64,000 bases of DNA from Prostheceraeus crozeri (GCA_907163375.1 CAJQUW010007039.1:186001-250000), one strand, 5' to 3'. Counted from the first letter of the stretch, positions 46,112 to 56,090 are shown. Program-made: numbers and translations. Notes: a model not told the origin generated them from the sequence alone.

Positions 46112-46783
46112 TACGAGTTCGGGAGAGGAATCTCAATAAGTTGAGAAACTGACTACAGGTAAGTCGTTTCTCATGAGGTCCGATATCGAACTTCTGACTT
46201 TTCATTGATGATATCAGCTAAGGAGTCAGACTTATAGGTCAGTCAGTATAGCATGATTGACCATTTGATGATAGTAGGCCGAAATCTTCAAACGGCTATA
46301 ACTTTGCTTCTACAAGTCCTTTAGACTTGATTCAGAAAACGTTTGACAGCTCATGATGTGATGTAGGTGACTGACTACTTATAACGTTTTATGAGTAGTA
46401 CTAAAATACTGAAAAATTTGAATTCGTATTTAATGATGATGATTATAGTTTTTGAATAAGAAGCAGTCGTTTATGAGTCTCTGCGACTTGGGACGTTTCC
46501 TCTTGTAAATAACTCCACCGGTTTTCATGTCAAAATCGGGAACCGGACACCAACACAGTGACATGACGCACGCTCTGTCCGCCCGAGGTTGGATTTGTGG
46601 GTCGAGGCCTTGGAGCTGGGATAACATCCCCTCTGAGTAATGCCTGTAACGGATTCAACAGCCTAGCGCCTAGACGACTGCTATCAAATGTTTTCGGACT
46701 TAGTCTTTCAATGCATATCAGCAAGTAGTATCCTATGAACACTTGCTATCAAATTTTTACTCTATCTTTACAGAATCGTCACT

Positions 46784-47920
46784 ATGACTAAAATGATCAA
46801 TGCACGAATGCTCATCGGCAAGTGTAGCTGCGGCCGTATTGCCAGAGGCAGCGAGTTGAAGAAACACATTAAACAGGGGACGGTGGGCGAACATGTGAGG
46901 AAAGTGTTGTTGAGGGTGTGTGTGCATCATAAGGTAGTATGTGAGGAGGGGAGTGATGTAGACTTCATTAGGAACCATAGCCAGTGCCCTAGTGGCAATA
47001 TTAGTATGCAGGGGTTTAACTCAGGGGTTTGAGGGAGTTTTGATGGATATGAAAGCGGTGAGAATGGCAGTGGCGACGATTGAGGGTGCGGTGGGGAAGA
47101 AGGGTGCAACCAAGGCGACTGATGAGGGTTTGAGTATGGAAGAAGTGGAGTTGAGAGGGGACATCAAGAAGCCTGATGTTGATTTGGATGACGTGTTGGA
47201 GGAATTGTTTGGGAACATTGGTGATCTTGAGGAGAAATGGAAGGATGAGGGCAAGGAAGTGGGTAGGCCGTTGGCGGCATCATCGCCTCGGAGGGATGAA
47301 GGGAACACGAGGGATGAACATGTAAGGATGAAGGATCGATTGAGGGCGGTTGAGGAGAAGAATAAAGTACTAGTGATGCGGAATGAGAAGTTGACTGCGA
47401 AGGCTGAAGGGTATAAAGTGACGAGGGAAGAGTTGGAAAGTATGAGGCAGAAGGAGAAAGAGTGGATGGCGGAAAGGAGTGAGCTGATGAAGAAAGCAAG
47501 TTTGGTGAGTAGTCTGCAGGCGAATTTGTTGAGGAAGGATGATGAAATAGATAGGATGCGAAGCGTGGTGAAGGAAACAGAGGAAGTGAAGGGTTTGAAC
47601 AAGAGGTTGGTGGCTGAAGTAGAGCGATTGCATGAGCGTGAGAAGTGTAGAAAAGAAGAGTATATGAACTCCATCTTCCCCTCTTCGAATGTGTGCGACG
47701 CCCAAACCATCACAAGTGACCCCAATCAGACGCAGCAATGCTACGAGGGCGACGGAGTCCGATGTCTCTATATGAACATGGACATCACCGGCGAGCTTGA
47801 GGACTTCGTCGTCCGAAAAGTCCGGAAGAAAGTTCCCAGTAAGTTACTTCAACATGATCATTGTCTTACCGCATCTAAACTCCTATTCTTTTCCTTTCAG
47901 AGTTTTTACATCAGCAGTAG
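46784..47920 (+). CDS. Candidate spliced gene: coiled-coil protein, function unknown
   Basis: A first intron (46159-46773, GTAAGT ... TTTACAG) ends 10 nt before the ATG at 46784. Two short introns are inferred: 46934-47024 (GTAGTA ... CTCAG) and 47839-47900 (GTAAGT ... CCTTTCAG). The coding sequence would total about 327 codons with its stop at 47918-47920. The N-terminal exon has a CSCGR motif. The middle is strongly acidic/basic with long heptad-like stretches (about residues 130-270), typical of a coiled coil. The tail is VVRKVRKKVP-rich in basic residues. Purine-rich coding composition sets it apart from its AT-rich neighbours. The third intron would put a histone-type stem-loop in the 3' UTR, 31 nt after the stop. 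Splicing is inferred from signals only. Confidence 0.55.
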
Positions 47921-47951
47921 GATCGGTTTTGATCCCGAGAACACCCCAAAC

Positions 47952-47967
47952 GGCTCTTTTAAGAGCC
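47952..47967 (+). terminator. Histone-type mRNA 3' stem-loop
   Basis: GGCTCTTTTAAGAGCC is a perfect 6-bp stem with a 4-nt loop and fits the metazoan replication-dependent histone consensus (GGYYCTTYTHARRGCC). The 5' flank CCCCAAAC and 3' flank ACAC also resemble the usual CCAAA and ACCCA flanks. In histone mRNAs this binds SLBP and directs cleavage without polyadenylation. The preceding gene is not a histone. Confidence 0.8.
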
Positions 47968-47980
47968 ACACGGAGCAAGG

Positions 47981-48039
47981 GTGATAGTACCTCCTCGTGG
48001 TTTGCTCTGGACAGACTTCGGTCTGACTGAATCTATCAC
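47981..48039 (+). ncRNA. 59-nt structured element, copy A (UUCG-capped)
   Basis: Outer helix GTGATAG/CTATCAC (7 bp), an inner small hairpin ACC/GGT, and a hairpin CAGAC-TTCG-GTCTG with an extra-stable UUCG tetraloop. It starts 14 nt after the histone-type stem-loop. A nearly identical copy follows the next gene. No known RNA family fits. It could be a 3'-end processing element, an RNA-export or stability element, or a ribozyme. Confidence 0.55.
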
Positions 48040-48079
48040 ATAATTAGAAAGACTGATTCATGTCTTTGCCTCAGAGAGG

Positions 48080-48088
48080 TATATAAAC
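48080..48088 (+). promoter_or_regulatory. TATA box of the second tandem gene
   Basis: TATATAAAC lies 36 nt before the ATG at 48124, so transcription would start near 48105-48112 with a very short leader. Confidence 0.6.
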
Positions 48089-48123
48089 CATTGCCTCTCT
48101 TTCATCTTCATTTAAACTCCATC

Positions 48124-48390
48124 ATGCAGACACCAAACACGCTAGTCAGCTCTCCTGACAAGCCTCGGCTAAAACCGGGAAACTTGTTTCATATGTTTGT
48201 GCAGATGGAGGAGCAAGAGCGAATATTCAATAATCTTGCTCGAATTGGCTCATCAACAACTGACGATGATGCCAATTCAACAGAGTGGGAGTACATACCA
48301 CCCTCTAACAGTCGGACGGTAGTTGAGGAGGTCGATGCCGCTGACATAGAGAGATTAAAAGTCTCTCTTAGCGGAATCGGCCAAACCTAA
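48124..48390 (+). CDS. Small acidic protein, second histone-like-ended gene
   Basis: An 88-codon frame starting MQTPNTLVSSPDKPRLKPGN, with an EEQERIFNNLARIG helix, an Asp/Ser/Thr-rich middle, and a C-terminal VVEEVDAADIERLKVSLSG helix. I do not recognise it. The ATG at 48124 is preferred over the upstream in-frame ATG at 48091 because the latter lies only 3 nt beyond the TATA box. The stop is 29 nt before the stem-loop at 48420. It shares its 3'-end architecture, but no obvious protein similarity, with the upstream gene. Confidence 0.5.
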   Translation: MQTPNTLVSSPDKPRLKPGNLFHMFVQMEEQERIFNNLARIGSSTTDDDANSTEWEYIPPSNSRTVVEEVDAADIERLKVSLSGIGQT

Positions 48391-48419
48391 GTCTATTCAT
48401 TTTCCGACAACGAACCAAC

Positions 48420-48434
48420 GGTTTTTTAAAGACC
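48420..48434 (+). terminator. Histone-like stem-loop, second copy
   Basis: GGTTTTTTAAAGACC forms a 6-bp stem (one G-T pair) with a 3-nt loop. It sits between CCAAC and ACCA, close to the canonical flanks. It deviates from the consensus in loop length but occupies the same place, about 30 nt after the stop. Confidence 0.5.
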
Positions 48435-48448
48435 ACCATGGGGCAAAA

Positions 48449-48509
48449 TATGATAGTACCTTCACGTGGTTTGCCCTGGACAGACTTCGGTCTGACTGAA
48501 TCTATCATA
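48449..48509 (+). ncRNA. 59-61-nt structured element, copy B (UUCG-capped)
   Basis: Same fold as copy A: outer helix (T)ATGATAG/CTATCAT(A), inner ACC/GGT, and an identical CAGAC-TTCG-GTCTG hairpin. The closing pair is A-T here and G-C in copy A, a compensatory change. Three other substitutions fall in or near the first loop and linker. It begins 15 nt after the second stem-loop. Confidence 0.55.
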
Positions 48510-49080
48510 CAAATAAAAAATAGAATCAAAAAGTTGTATCTGCTGTCAGTCAACTTAAACGTTGCATGTTAAGGAGGATTTCGGTATAATTCTTCCTGCT
48601 GGTGGGCGATCTCTCTTGAGACAGCGGATGATATCGTAGTGATAAGTGTGGCAAGGGAGTGTGTCATATTTTAGACCGAAACCTCTGGGGCAACTCATGT
48701 TGGGCATTTGACACAGTTCTCAACGTAGCACTTTGAACGCCAATCGGTTGAGTCTTAGCTATCTGCAGCTGGTTACTTTTTTAAATTCTCCATTGCATAC
48801 GTTATCTGAGAATGAATCATGAGTTCTCTTAAAAACTGCCTCTATTATTGAGGCTAAATGATGAAGGGATGAAATGGGAGGGCACTCTGGCGCCAAACGC
48901 AAACATATACATCCTCTCTCCTTACTAATGATACGATCTCTTTTGATAGAAAAGTAGACCGATAATAAATGTGATGATATTCACAACAATGTATACAATT
49001 AACCCAATATCTAAATTCTTCCCTTTATTTCCATTTCTAGATAAATACATTGCAAAACAAAGACATGTAGTTCTTTAGAT
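48510..49080. other. No recognised gene
   Basis: Intergenic between the plus-strand pair and a minus-strand gene. Nothing identified. Confidence 0.45.
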
Positions 49081-49136
49081 TTATTCATCAAAGTTCAGTG
49101 GGACTGGTTTCAAGTCATTATAAATCCTGTAATATG

Positions 49137-49355
49137 TCACTCGCTTTGGTGCATCCGGCACTCTTCTAAGTCGCTCGTCTTCGGCGTGAACTCGCCCTCA
49201 CTCCATACAACTTGGGTGATGTCACTTTTGTTACCACTCTTCTCCTCGTCATTGGCGATTTTGGGTTTATTGTCACTGCCCACATCCTCGTCCCATTCAT
49301 CAACAACTTCGATAATTTTGTAGAAAATATTCAAGGCTTCAGAAGAATTTCCCAT
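49137..49355 (-). CDS. Small acidic open frame, function unknown
   Basis: Starts MGNSSEALNIFYKIIEVVDE and is rich in Asp, Glu and Lys. A TATA box (minus-strand CCTATATAAATC, 49405-49416) lies about 50 nt upstream and an ATTGG box near 49443, so the ATG at 49355 is preferred over upstream in-frame ones. AATAAA signals follow near 49085 and 49035. It is related to the plus-strand frame at 49529-49735 (shared SGNK and W-E-E-T-K blocks). Whether it belongs to the Polinton arm or to the tandem pair is unclear. Confidence 0.4.
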   Translation of the reverse strand: MGNSSEALNIFYKIIEVVDEWDEDVGSDNKPKIANDEEKSGNKSDITQVVWSEGEFTPKTSDLEECRMHQSE

Positions 49356-49404
49356 ACTAGACTGTTCGATCGTATGATGTGAATGAGAAGTGCTGCAATC
49401 TTCT

Positions 49405-49416
49405 GATTTATATAGG
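49405..49416 (-). promoter_or_regulatory. TATA box for the minus-strand acidic frame
   Basis: CCTATATAAATC on the minus strand, with ATTGG (CCAAT box) about 30 nt further upstream at 49443-49447. Confidence 0.5.
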
Positions 49417-49528
49417 ACATTCAACAATACTTTCCTCAACAGCCAATCAGAATCACTCTAATTTAGATAGAGACTGCTAAAGGCAGAAGATTGCAAGATA
49501 TGTCAATTTCAGATAAAATGACAATTTT

Positions 49529-49735
49529 GTGATCGTCAATGAGTGCGATGAAAGTATGAGTAGTCAGGAGAGTGGCAACAAAACTGTAAGAATTATCTGG
49601 ACAGACGAAGAGTCGACAGCGAAAACAACTCGCGAGAGAAGAGTGTCAGATGCTCCGAAACGATCAAGTATGCCTTGTATAGGGAATATGACCGTTCCAG
49701 GACAGGACAAAATTCTCAAATTTTTTCGTATTTAA
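49529..49735 (+). CDS. Small acidic open frame related to its inverted neighbour
   Basis: Contains SQESGNK, IIWTDEESTAKTT and RRVSDAPKRSS blocks that parallel the minus-strand frame ending at 49137. The two form a divergent, inverted duplicate pair about 170 bp apart. No family recognised. The sequence TGACCGTTCCAGGACA at its end recurs downstream near 49818 and 49897. Confidence 0.35.
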   Translation: MIVNECDESMSSQESGNKTVRIIWTDEESTAKTTRERRVSDAPKRSSMPCIGNMTVPGQDKILKFFRI

Positions 49736-50535
49736 AAAACGACTAAATTTAAGAACTTTGGTCTTTTTTCAGGTTATGAAGACCTAAATTCATAAATTTT
49801 GGGGTATTTAAAATGCTAAGACCGTTCCAAGACAACGAAAAAATCAGAAAAGTTAAGAATCTACAATTTGAGAATTACAATTTTCCTCTTGAAAATCATG
49901 ACCGTTCCAGGACACAACATCAGAAAAATTGGTAATTTTAGGAGTAGTTAAAATAACCCCAATTATCCCTAAATTTATGAATTTTAAATCATTTTCATGT
50001 CTAAACCAGGTTAAGAACCCTCTAATTTGTATTTAAAATAAGTCTAGAGAAAAAATATTTCTTTAAAAATGGAAACCTTAGAAATAGAAGAAACCTCGAC
50101 GGGGACGAAAGTGGAAGAAACCTCAAAAGTGGAACCTCGAGAATATATCCTTCGTTATCGCAATTAAAAATAACTGAATTGAATAAAGAAAAACACAAAG
50201 ATAGATTTAGGTATATGAAAGATAAGGAATCTCAATTACTATTAAGATTAGAGCATTATGATAAATCAAGAGAGAGATAGTCTAACGTTAAGAATGTAAC
50301 ACAACCTCTTTCAATTCCTGTTATTGCTACTGCTTTGCACTCTGATGAACCTCCCAATTGTAGGGAACAGCTGCTTCCCGCATTCATGAAACAATGCAGT
50401 TGCTTCTCGCATTCATGAACCATTGCATTTCAGAACAATCAGCTGTTACCCGCACTTAAAGATTAAAAAGACGTGGAATATATTGCAGTATGTAGGAAGC
50501 AAGACTTCATTTTACAATTTCATTAACCATAACTA

Positions 50536-51174
50536 GTGACTGTTTTCTTTCTTCATTACAAAATGCCAAAACGTACTGCCGCGGAAGGTTTTTCGTTTTA
50601 CATGCCGATTTTACTAAACTTAATTAAAGAAGAGCACAAGGTAACTGCGAAGAAATATTTTGAAGAGTCAAAGGTGGAAATTCAATCGAGAAAGAAGAAC
50701 AAAATTGTGGACTCTCAAAAACAAGTGGAGGATAGTACAGTAAAAATAGAACAGTAACTCACCACTACTACAATTCCTCAGTTCAATGTTACAAAAAAAC
50801 ATTTCATTACCATCGAAGATAGTGCTATTATGATTTCAAAACTGATTGCAAGTGATAAGGTACACCATGGATCGTTGCTGAGAAGTGCTGCCTATCAAGG
50901 TTATGCGTTTAAAAGAATTGTGGAATTGAGTGACAATAAAAAAAAGAGATTTGTGGCAAACTTGGAACTATTCAGAATTTCCTATAACGTAAGTTATTGT
51001 TATTTCTTGATGAACTTATCGGATCTAATTCTACCACACGTATTATTTTTAAATTCATCAATGCCCATTAGTTTTGTTAGAAAACATTTTAAAGAAATCA
51101 AAATTTATATAGAAAAATTAAATCAAGCGACAACTATAGAAGAAATGAGGTTTGGTTCCCAAGATGTACATTAA
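50536..51174 (+). other. Unassigned Polinton-arm frames
   Basis: Short Lys-rich frames (one starting MPKRTAAEGFSFYMPILLNL) without recognised domains, upstream of the protease. They may be early genes of the element. Confidence 0.35.
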
Positions 51175-51241
51175 CTGTGTTGTTTGACTTTTTAAGATAT
51201 GTACAATGTACATACATTATTTATGAAGACTTTCATATAAG

Positions 51242-51451
51242 TAGTATCGCATTTTAGAATATTTTGAAATGTAATTAAATTTTCTTTTGTTCTCGAACCT
51301 ACTTTCAGTAGACTCAAATTGTATAGATCTATATTTCAGCATGTAAGCATGATACATGGAACTTACTAGTATCGCATTTTAGAATATTTTGAAATGTAAC
51401 TAAATTTTCTTTTGTTCTCGAGTCCACTCCCAGTAGACTCAAATTGTACAA
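51242..51451. repeat. 126-bp-period direct duplication
   Basis: GTATCGCATTTTAGAATATT and the following 75 bp (through TTTTCTTTTGTTCTCGA ... AGTAGACTCAAATTGTA) occur at 51244 and again at 51370 with few differences. It lies between the Polinton-arm frames and the protease. Confidence 0.85.
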
Positions 51452-51599
51452 TTGTGTGATAAGATTGATTGTTGTATTATTACATTTGATGCAAAATACA
51501 CTGCCGCTGTTTTTATTTTTCTGTACAAGAAGTAGACATCATTGCAGTTAATAGAATTTATTTCCTTTAAAATGAAAGGTGGAAATCTGACTGAGATAT

Positions 51600-52078
51600 C
51601 TCCCAGAGTCTGTAGTTTGACCGAGTTCTTAAAATTATATGGGAAGTAAACAACTACGAATTTTGATCTTAAGAAAATTGCTAATCAATTGGGAATAAAG
51701 AATTTTCACGTATTGATGAGAAATGAATTACTATTGATAAAAGATGTACCTGAAGTGAATTTTGTAACAAGTCTACACACGTCAGATCAAAAAAGAGTAC
51801 ATTGCTCAGCAGGGAAAAGAAATAAAAGCGGTTCTAATTTTTATTTTGATCGCCGGGAGGCTGAGAACTATTGGTTCAATTCATATGGATTGCCTGCAAC
51901 AAATGAAGTAAAAGAAATACTGGGAAATGGAATTTATAATACATTTCAAATTCAAAAACCAGGAACAATTTATTGCGGTCAGCTATGTCTTCACGTTTTA
52001 TACAAATTGCAAGAAGGTGCACCATTTCTTGATATTATGCTAGAATTGAATAAGGGAATTTCACTCCCGAAACGTTAG
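51600..52078 (+). pseudogene. Polinton adenovirus-type cysteine protease region
   Basis: The readable part contains the QIQKPGTIYCGQLCLHVLY block, equivalent to the Gln and catalytic-Cys motif of the adenain/ULP-like protease that matures Polinton and adenovirus capsids. A YWFNSYGLPA block precedes it, like the YFDSFG-P region of the family. It is transcribed convergently with the integrase. Part of a broken fossil element. Confidence 0.75.
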
Positions 52079-52099
52079 TTCCAATGGCTAAAGCTCGGT

Positions 52100-52699
52100 T
52101 CTTTGTAATTCATTTTCTTAAAATCTACCTGTGATTTCATCGTCATCTAAATCTTTAATTTCATAAGTAATCGGAGAAGTTTTATTCATTTTGCAAACTT
52201 CAAATATTTCTTTAGTCCAATAACCAACAAAACCTTTTTCAAATTTATTTTTATATTTGAATACCCCTACTCTATCTCCAATCTTAAATTTCGGCTTACG
52301 TTCCTGGAAATTCGGATTACTCTCATTCGAATAATTATTTTCGAATATTTTCTTTCGTATTAAATCAGGATCGTCAAAAGCATTCTTTGGAGTTTCTTCA
52401 ATGCTTGAATGAATCTTATTGTTATAATCCTCAACAATTCCTGGTAATAATTTTAGCCATTTCTGATTTCCTTGTTCTGTAAATTTCCTGAATATTTTAT
52501 TTTTTAACGTTCTATTAAATCATTCTATTACTACGGCTTTTCCAGCATTTTCAGTGGAATAAACAGTTTCAAATAATGGCTTAATTTTTCGATTGTAAAA
52601 TTCAGATCCTCCATCAGCAAACAATTTTTTTGGCTTTCTAATACTTTCCTTAAAGATTTCTTCAAATGCATATTTAACTGATAAATCACTTTTATCGTT
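52100..52699 (-). pseudogene. Polinton integrase, C-terminal part
   Basis: The minus strand shows KKLFADGGSEFYNRKIKPLF, the second-Asp region of a retrovirus-type (rve) integrase. It is followed by a chromodomain/SH3-like tail rich in Lys and Phe with a KFKIGDRVGVFKYKNKF block. The upstream end abuts a mariner transposase fragment, and the N-terminal part is not found beside it. Fossil. Confidence 0.8.
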
Positions 52700-53520
52700 A
52701 GCGTTGTCGTGTTGAACAACCATCTCCCTCCTAGGCGACACACTTTCAAACTCAGATGCCATATTTTTTAAGAAATCAATGTATCGTTGAGAGTTAACCG
52801 ATGCTCCATCGTGCAATACCTCAAGGTAATGAATTAATTTGGAGTAATTTCATGCCAGTATGATCAGCACTTTGCGATCGGAAATTGTCCTCCTCGCAAC
52901 AGCAGGTCTATCTCCCGCACTATTAACTCAGGCTCGGTTGTTCTCTTTAGCTGGAATATTCTTGAAGTATACCCACTTTTCGTCTATAACAATAACATTT
53001 TCTCTGGATCTTCTTCTTGAATATCTTTCAATCATAGTTTGGCAACACTCAATTCTTGTTTCTTTATTTTGTTGAGTTAGTTCATGTGGTATCCATCTGC
53101 AACATACAGACTTCTTAATCAAATCTCTGATCAAAATTCGGTTCACAGCATCACAGTCAATTCCCATAATTCGGCTCAAATCACTGCATGATAAGCGACT
53201 ATTTTCTTCAATTTTCTCACGAATTAGTTCTACGTTTTCGGTAGAAGTGCTCGTACGTGGTTTTCCAGACCCTGATTTTCTCTTAAATGAATATCCTTTT
53301 CCTTCGCAAAACTCGCTGGTAACTTGTTGCATCCTACGAGTACTTACAACATTTTCTTCTCCCAAACGCTGAACTAGTAACGTACGCATTTGTGCACACG
53401 AAAAGCCATTTGCTTGCAAGGTGTCAATGAAAAAGTACAAATGATCCTGCTTGAAATCTGCTGTAGCCATGAGATCGAGGTGTAGAGAGACCAATCTGAT
53501 TAATGATGAAAATGAAATTG
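52700..53520 (-). mobile_element. mariner-family transposon fragment inserted at the integrase
   Basis: The minus-strand frame 52928-53494 has the paired helix-turn-helix of mariner (LQANGFSCAQMRTLLVQRLG, SCSDLSRIMGIDCDAVNRI) and the first catalytic Asp in VIVIDEKWVYF. After a frame change it continues to the second Asp block MVVQHDNA at about 52701-52740 and there joins Polinton integrase sequence directly. The last third of the transposase and the left terminus are missing. The insertion was therefore followed by a deletion that removed mariner sequence and probably integrase sequence too. Confidence 0.85.
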
Positions 53521-53573
53521 AATAGATACATGTAAGACAAAGCTTGCTATGCTATGCTAGGTAGCAACAGAAG

Positions 53574-54077
53574 TTATGTTATAGTAATCCATTCTATAAT
53601 ATTGCTATAATTATGCCCTCTAGGACAGAATGGACAACAAATAAGGCATGACATACAACCAAAAAAACAGGTCAGTACAAATGCGAAGTTTTTTTTTGCG
53701 GAGCCCGATAAATCGTGTCTATCAGCTGCTGCATCAAATCTGTTTATTGGTTCTTCACCTGGTTTTGGATTATTATTCTCATCTAGTCTTATATCTAATC
53801 GAGTTCCTGGACCGGTATATGAATGAACAGGAAGATGCTTTTCTTTTGAATATTTACTCCAAATAAATCCAGGAAAGTTTTCTAATGTTTTTTGTATGTC
53901 ACCTCCGGTGTGCAGCCGACCGGTGTGCAGCCGATGGCCAGAATGTACTTTTAAGAGATAATTCAATAAATCTAAATTAGAAATTTTCGATTTTATTAAA
54001 TTTTCGGAATTTCTAGAACTTGTAGAATTTGTAGAACTTGTAGAATTTGTAGAACTTGTAGAATTTGTGAAATTCAT
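53574..54077 (-). pseudogene. Polinton phospholipase-A2-like protein
   Basis: Contains a YTGPGTRLD calcium-loop-like block and NRFDAAADRHDL, the His-Asp dyad region. Together they resemble the PLA2 domain of parvovirus VP1 and of related adintovirus/Polinton proteins thought to breach endosomes. The N-terminus is a repetitive Asn-Ser-Thr stretch (NSTSST units), and the C-terminus is a Cys-rich hydrophobic segment. Part of the fossil element. Confidence 0.7.
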
Positions 54078-54230
54078 TTTTAAAGATAAAATAAAATAAA
54101 TATTTTACCTAATCATACTAGAACTTAGATATATTCCAGAACCATCTTTAGTTTCTTTTATTTCTATGAAATCATCAACATTATGTAGAATGTTTTTGAG
54201 AACTCGTTTTCCTTCATCAACTAAATTTAA

Positions 54231-54590
54231 TTAACTAATAAAATTATCTACTATTCCCTCACCCCTAGCAACTTTCTCCAACTCTCTATTATGACGTTTT
54301 TGTTCTTCTAATGCTGCCTTCTCTGATTTATTTTTATTTACTGCTTGGACAATACCAGCTGTCCCACCTGCAACACTTCCTGCTGCTGCTATGCCACCTA
54401 TTATTAGTAGAATTAATCGGAGAATTCCACCATTCTTTTCTTCTTGTAATTTAATATTCTCTATCATTGGTTTACTTATGTAATATTTCTTTTTATTAAT
54501 CGTAATAGATTTCGGAGTATTTTTGTCAACAATGTTACTTAGTTTTAATTCAACAAAAGTTTTATTATTATTACTTTTCGCTTGCAACAT
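54231..54590 (-). pseudogene. Polinton small membrane-segment protein
   Basis: A 119-codon reading with a hydrophobic Gly/Ala segment (LRLILLIIGGIAAAGSVAGG) in the middle and charged, coiled-coil-like flanks. It lies between the PLA2-like and capsid genes, so it is probably a minor virion component. No family recognised. Confidence 0.5.
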
Positions 54591-54662
54591 TTTTAATAAA
54601 AAAATTTTTAATCTATTCTAGTTATGAAAAAAATTTAACTGAAGAACAAATTTTAAGTTACC

Positions 54663-56008
54663 AAAATTTTAATTAATATATCCAAGCCATCTTTCCATTA
54701 AGAATTTCAATAGAATATTTTACATCTTCTAGCAATAAACCATAAGCCATCAATGAAGTTGTGGAATCTTTCTTTTCAATATCAATTGTTACATCACAAC
54801 CAGTCTTGATAACATCTTCAGATTGTGCACTTAAATCGAAACAGAAAACAGGATATAAATGTCTCCAATCTCCAGGAGTTAATTGTGTTTTAACTCCAAA
54901 TTCTATACGAAGATTTCTATAACCATCATATCCTTCCATAAATTGATTATTGGTATCATGGAATCTTAATGGATCAATTGGATATCGGGTTTGATTTAAA
55001 GAAACTTGTAAACTTCGAAATGTATTAACATGAAAAAGATTGTTGTTCTTATCAAAACTTGGAGAATTATTTCTTTGAAAAGTTAGTAATAAATATCTTG
55101 GAGTATTCGAAGTTCTAGTAAAATGCCAGTTAAATCTTTGTTCAGAAAAAGTTACAGAACTATACTACTACAGTACGCTATAGAAAATTTATTGGAATTG
55201 GTTTGTTAGTATTCAATCTTTTTGCAATAGTTAATTCAACCTCTAAACTAGGAGTAATATGTTTGATCCACCATTCAAGTCTATCAATTTTTAAATATGC
55301 TTTTTTCCAGTCTCTCCAAAAAAGATTAATTCATTATTTGCTGTGCGATGAATTATTAATTTAAATTTTAATTGATGTGATATTTTATCATAATCTAAAT
55401 ATCCGAATAATGGAGACAATGACCAATTTACTGTCTGTCTACTTTCTTGTCAAATTCACGTCTTTCTTTATATGCACTATTGTTCGTTTTATTTGAATGA
55501 TTTGCAATATTTTCTACATCTTTCGCAATTCCTGCTGCATCTGTTCCAGCGTGAGTTAAATCATCAACAATTATGCCATCATTGGTATCAGGAAACTAAT
55601 CTTCGATTTCATACTCTTTATTATTTTCACCAATTGTTGCAAATCTAAGCATTGCATCAATTACACCTGGAGAATTACTTATTGTTTCTATATTTTGAGT
55701 TGCAACATCTAAACGCATTTGTGTAAATAATCTTGGAAAGAAATTATTCTCTAATGCAATATTATCGGTATCTGGTAATGGTGTTGTAAAATTGGCATCA
55801 CTACATAAAGAATATTCACAGTGTAAAAACGAATCAGGTAAATATAACTTTGCTGATTATCAACTTCAAAGATTAAATCTCCTCCAGTATTTACTCTTCT
55901 AGAAGATCCGGGATTCATAGCAATTCTTATATAGTCATTCTTTTTTTGATTGTAACTGACGAACAGAGGATCGTCTAATCTAGGTTTGTTTTCGATAAGA
56001 GAAGACAT
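54663..56008 (-). pseudogene. Polinton major-capsid-like region
   Basis: The upstream end reads MSSLIENKPRLDDPLFVSYN and the downstream end has WRHLYPVFCFDLSAQSED, which resembles the YP-x-ID-S-Q region near the C-terminus of double-jelly-roll Polinton capsid proteins. Its place in the late-gene cluster supports the call. The gene has several breaks. Assigned by position and short motifs only. Confidence 0.6.
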
Positions 56009-56090
56009 TTTTATAAAAAATAATTTGACTTTTTAGTTTTTTCTCACACACAGAAAAAAATTTTTCTTAGGTTTCCTTTTTGAATATATT

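Noticed and set aside
47021-47725. A 234-codon minus-strand frame rich in Ser and Phe
   Set aside because: It is the mirror of the purine-rich coiled-coil exon on the plus strand. It has no promoter or splice signals and its composition follows from the antisense.
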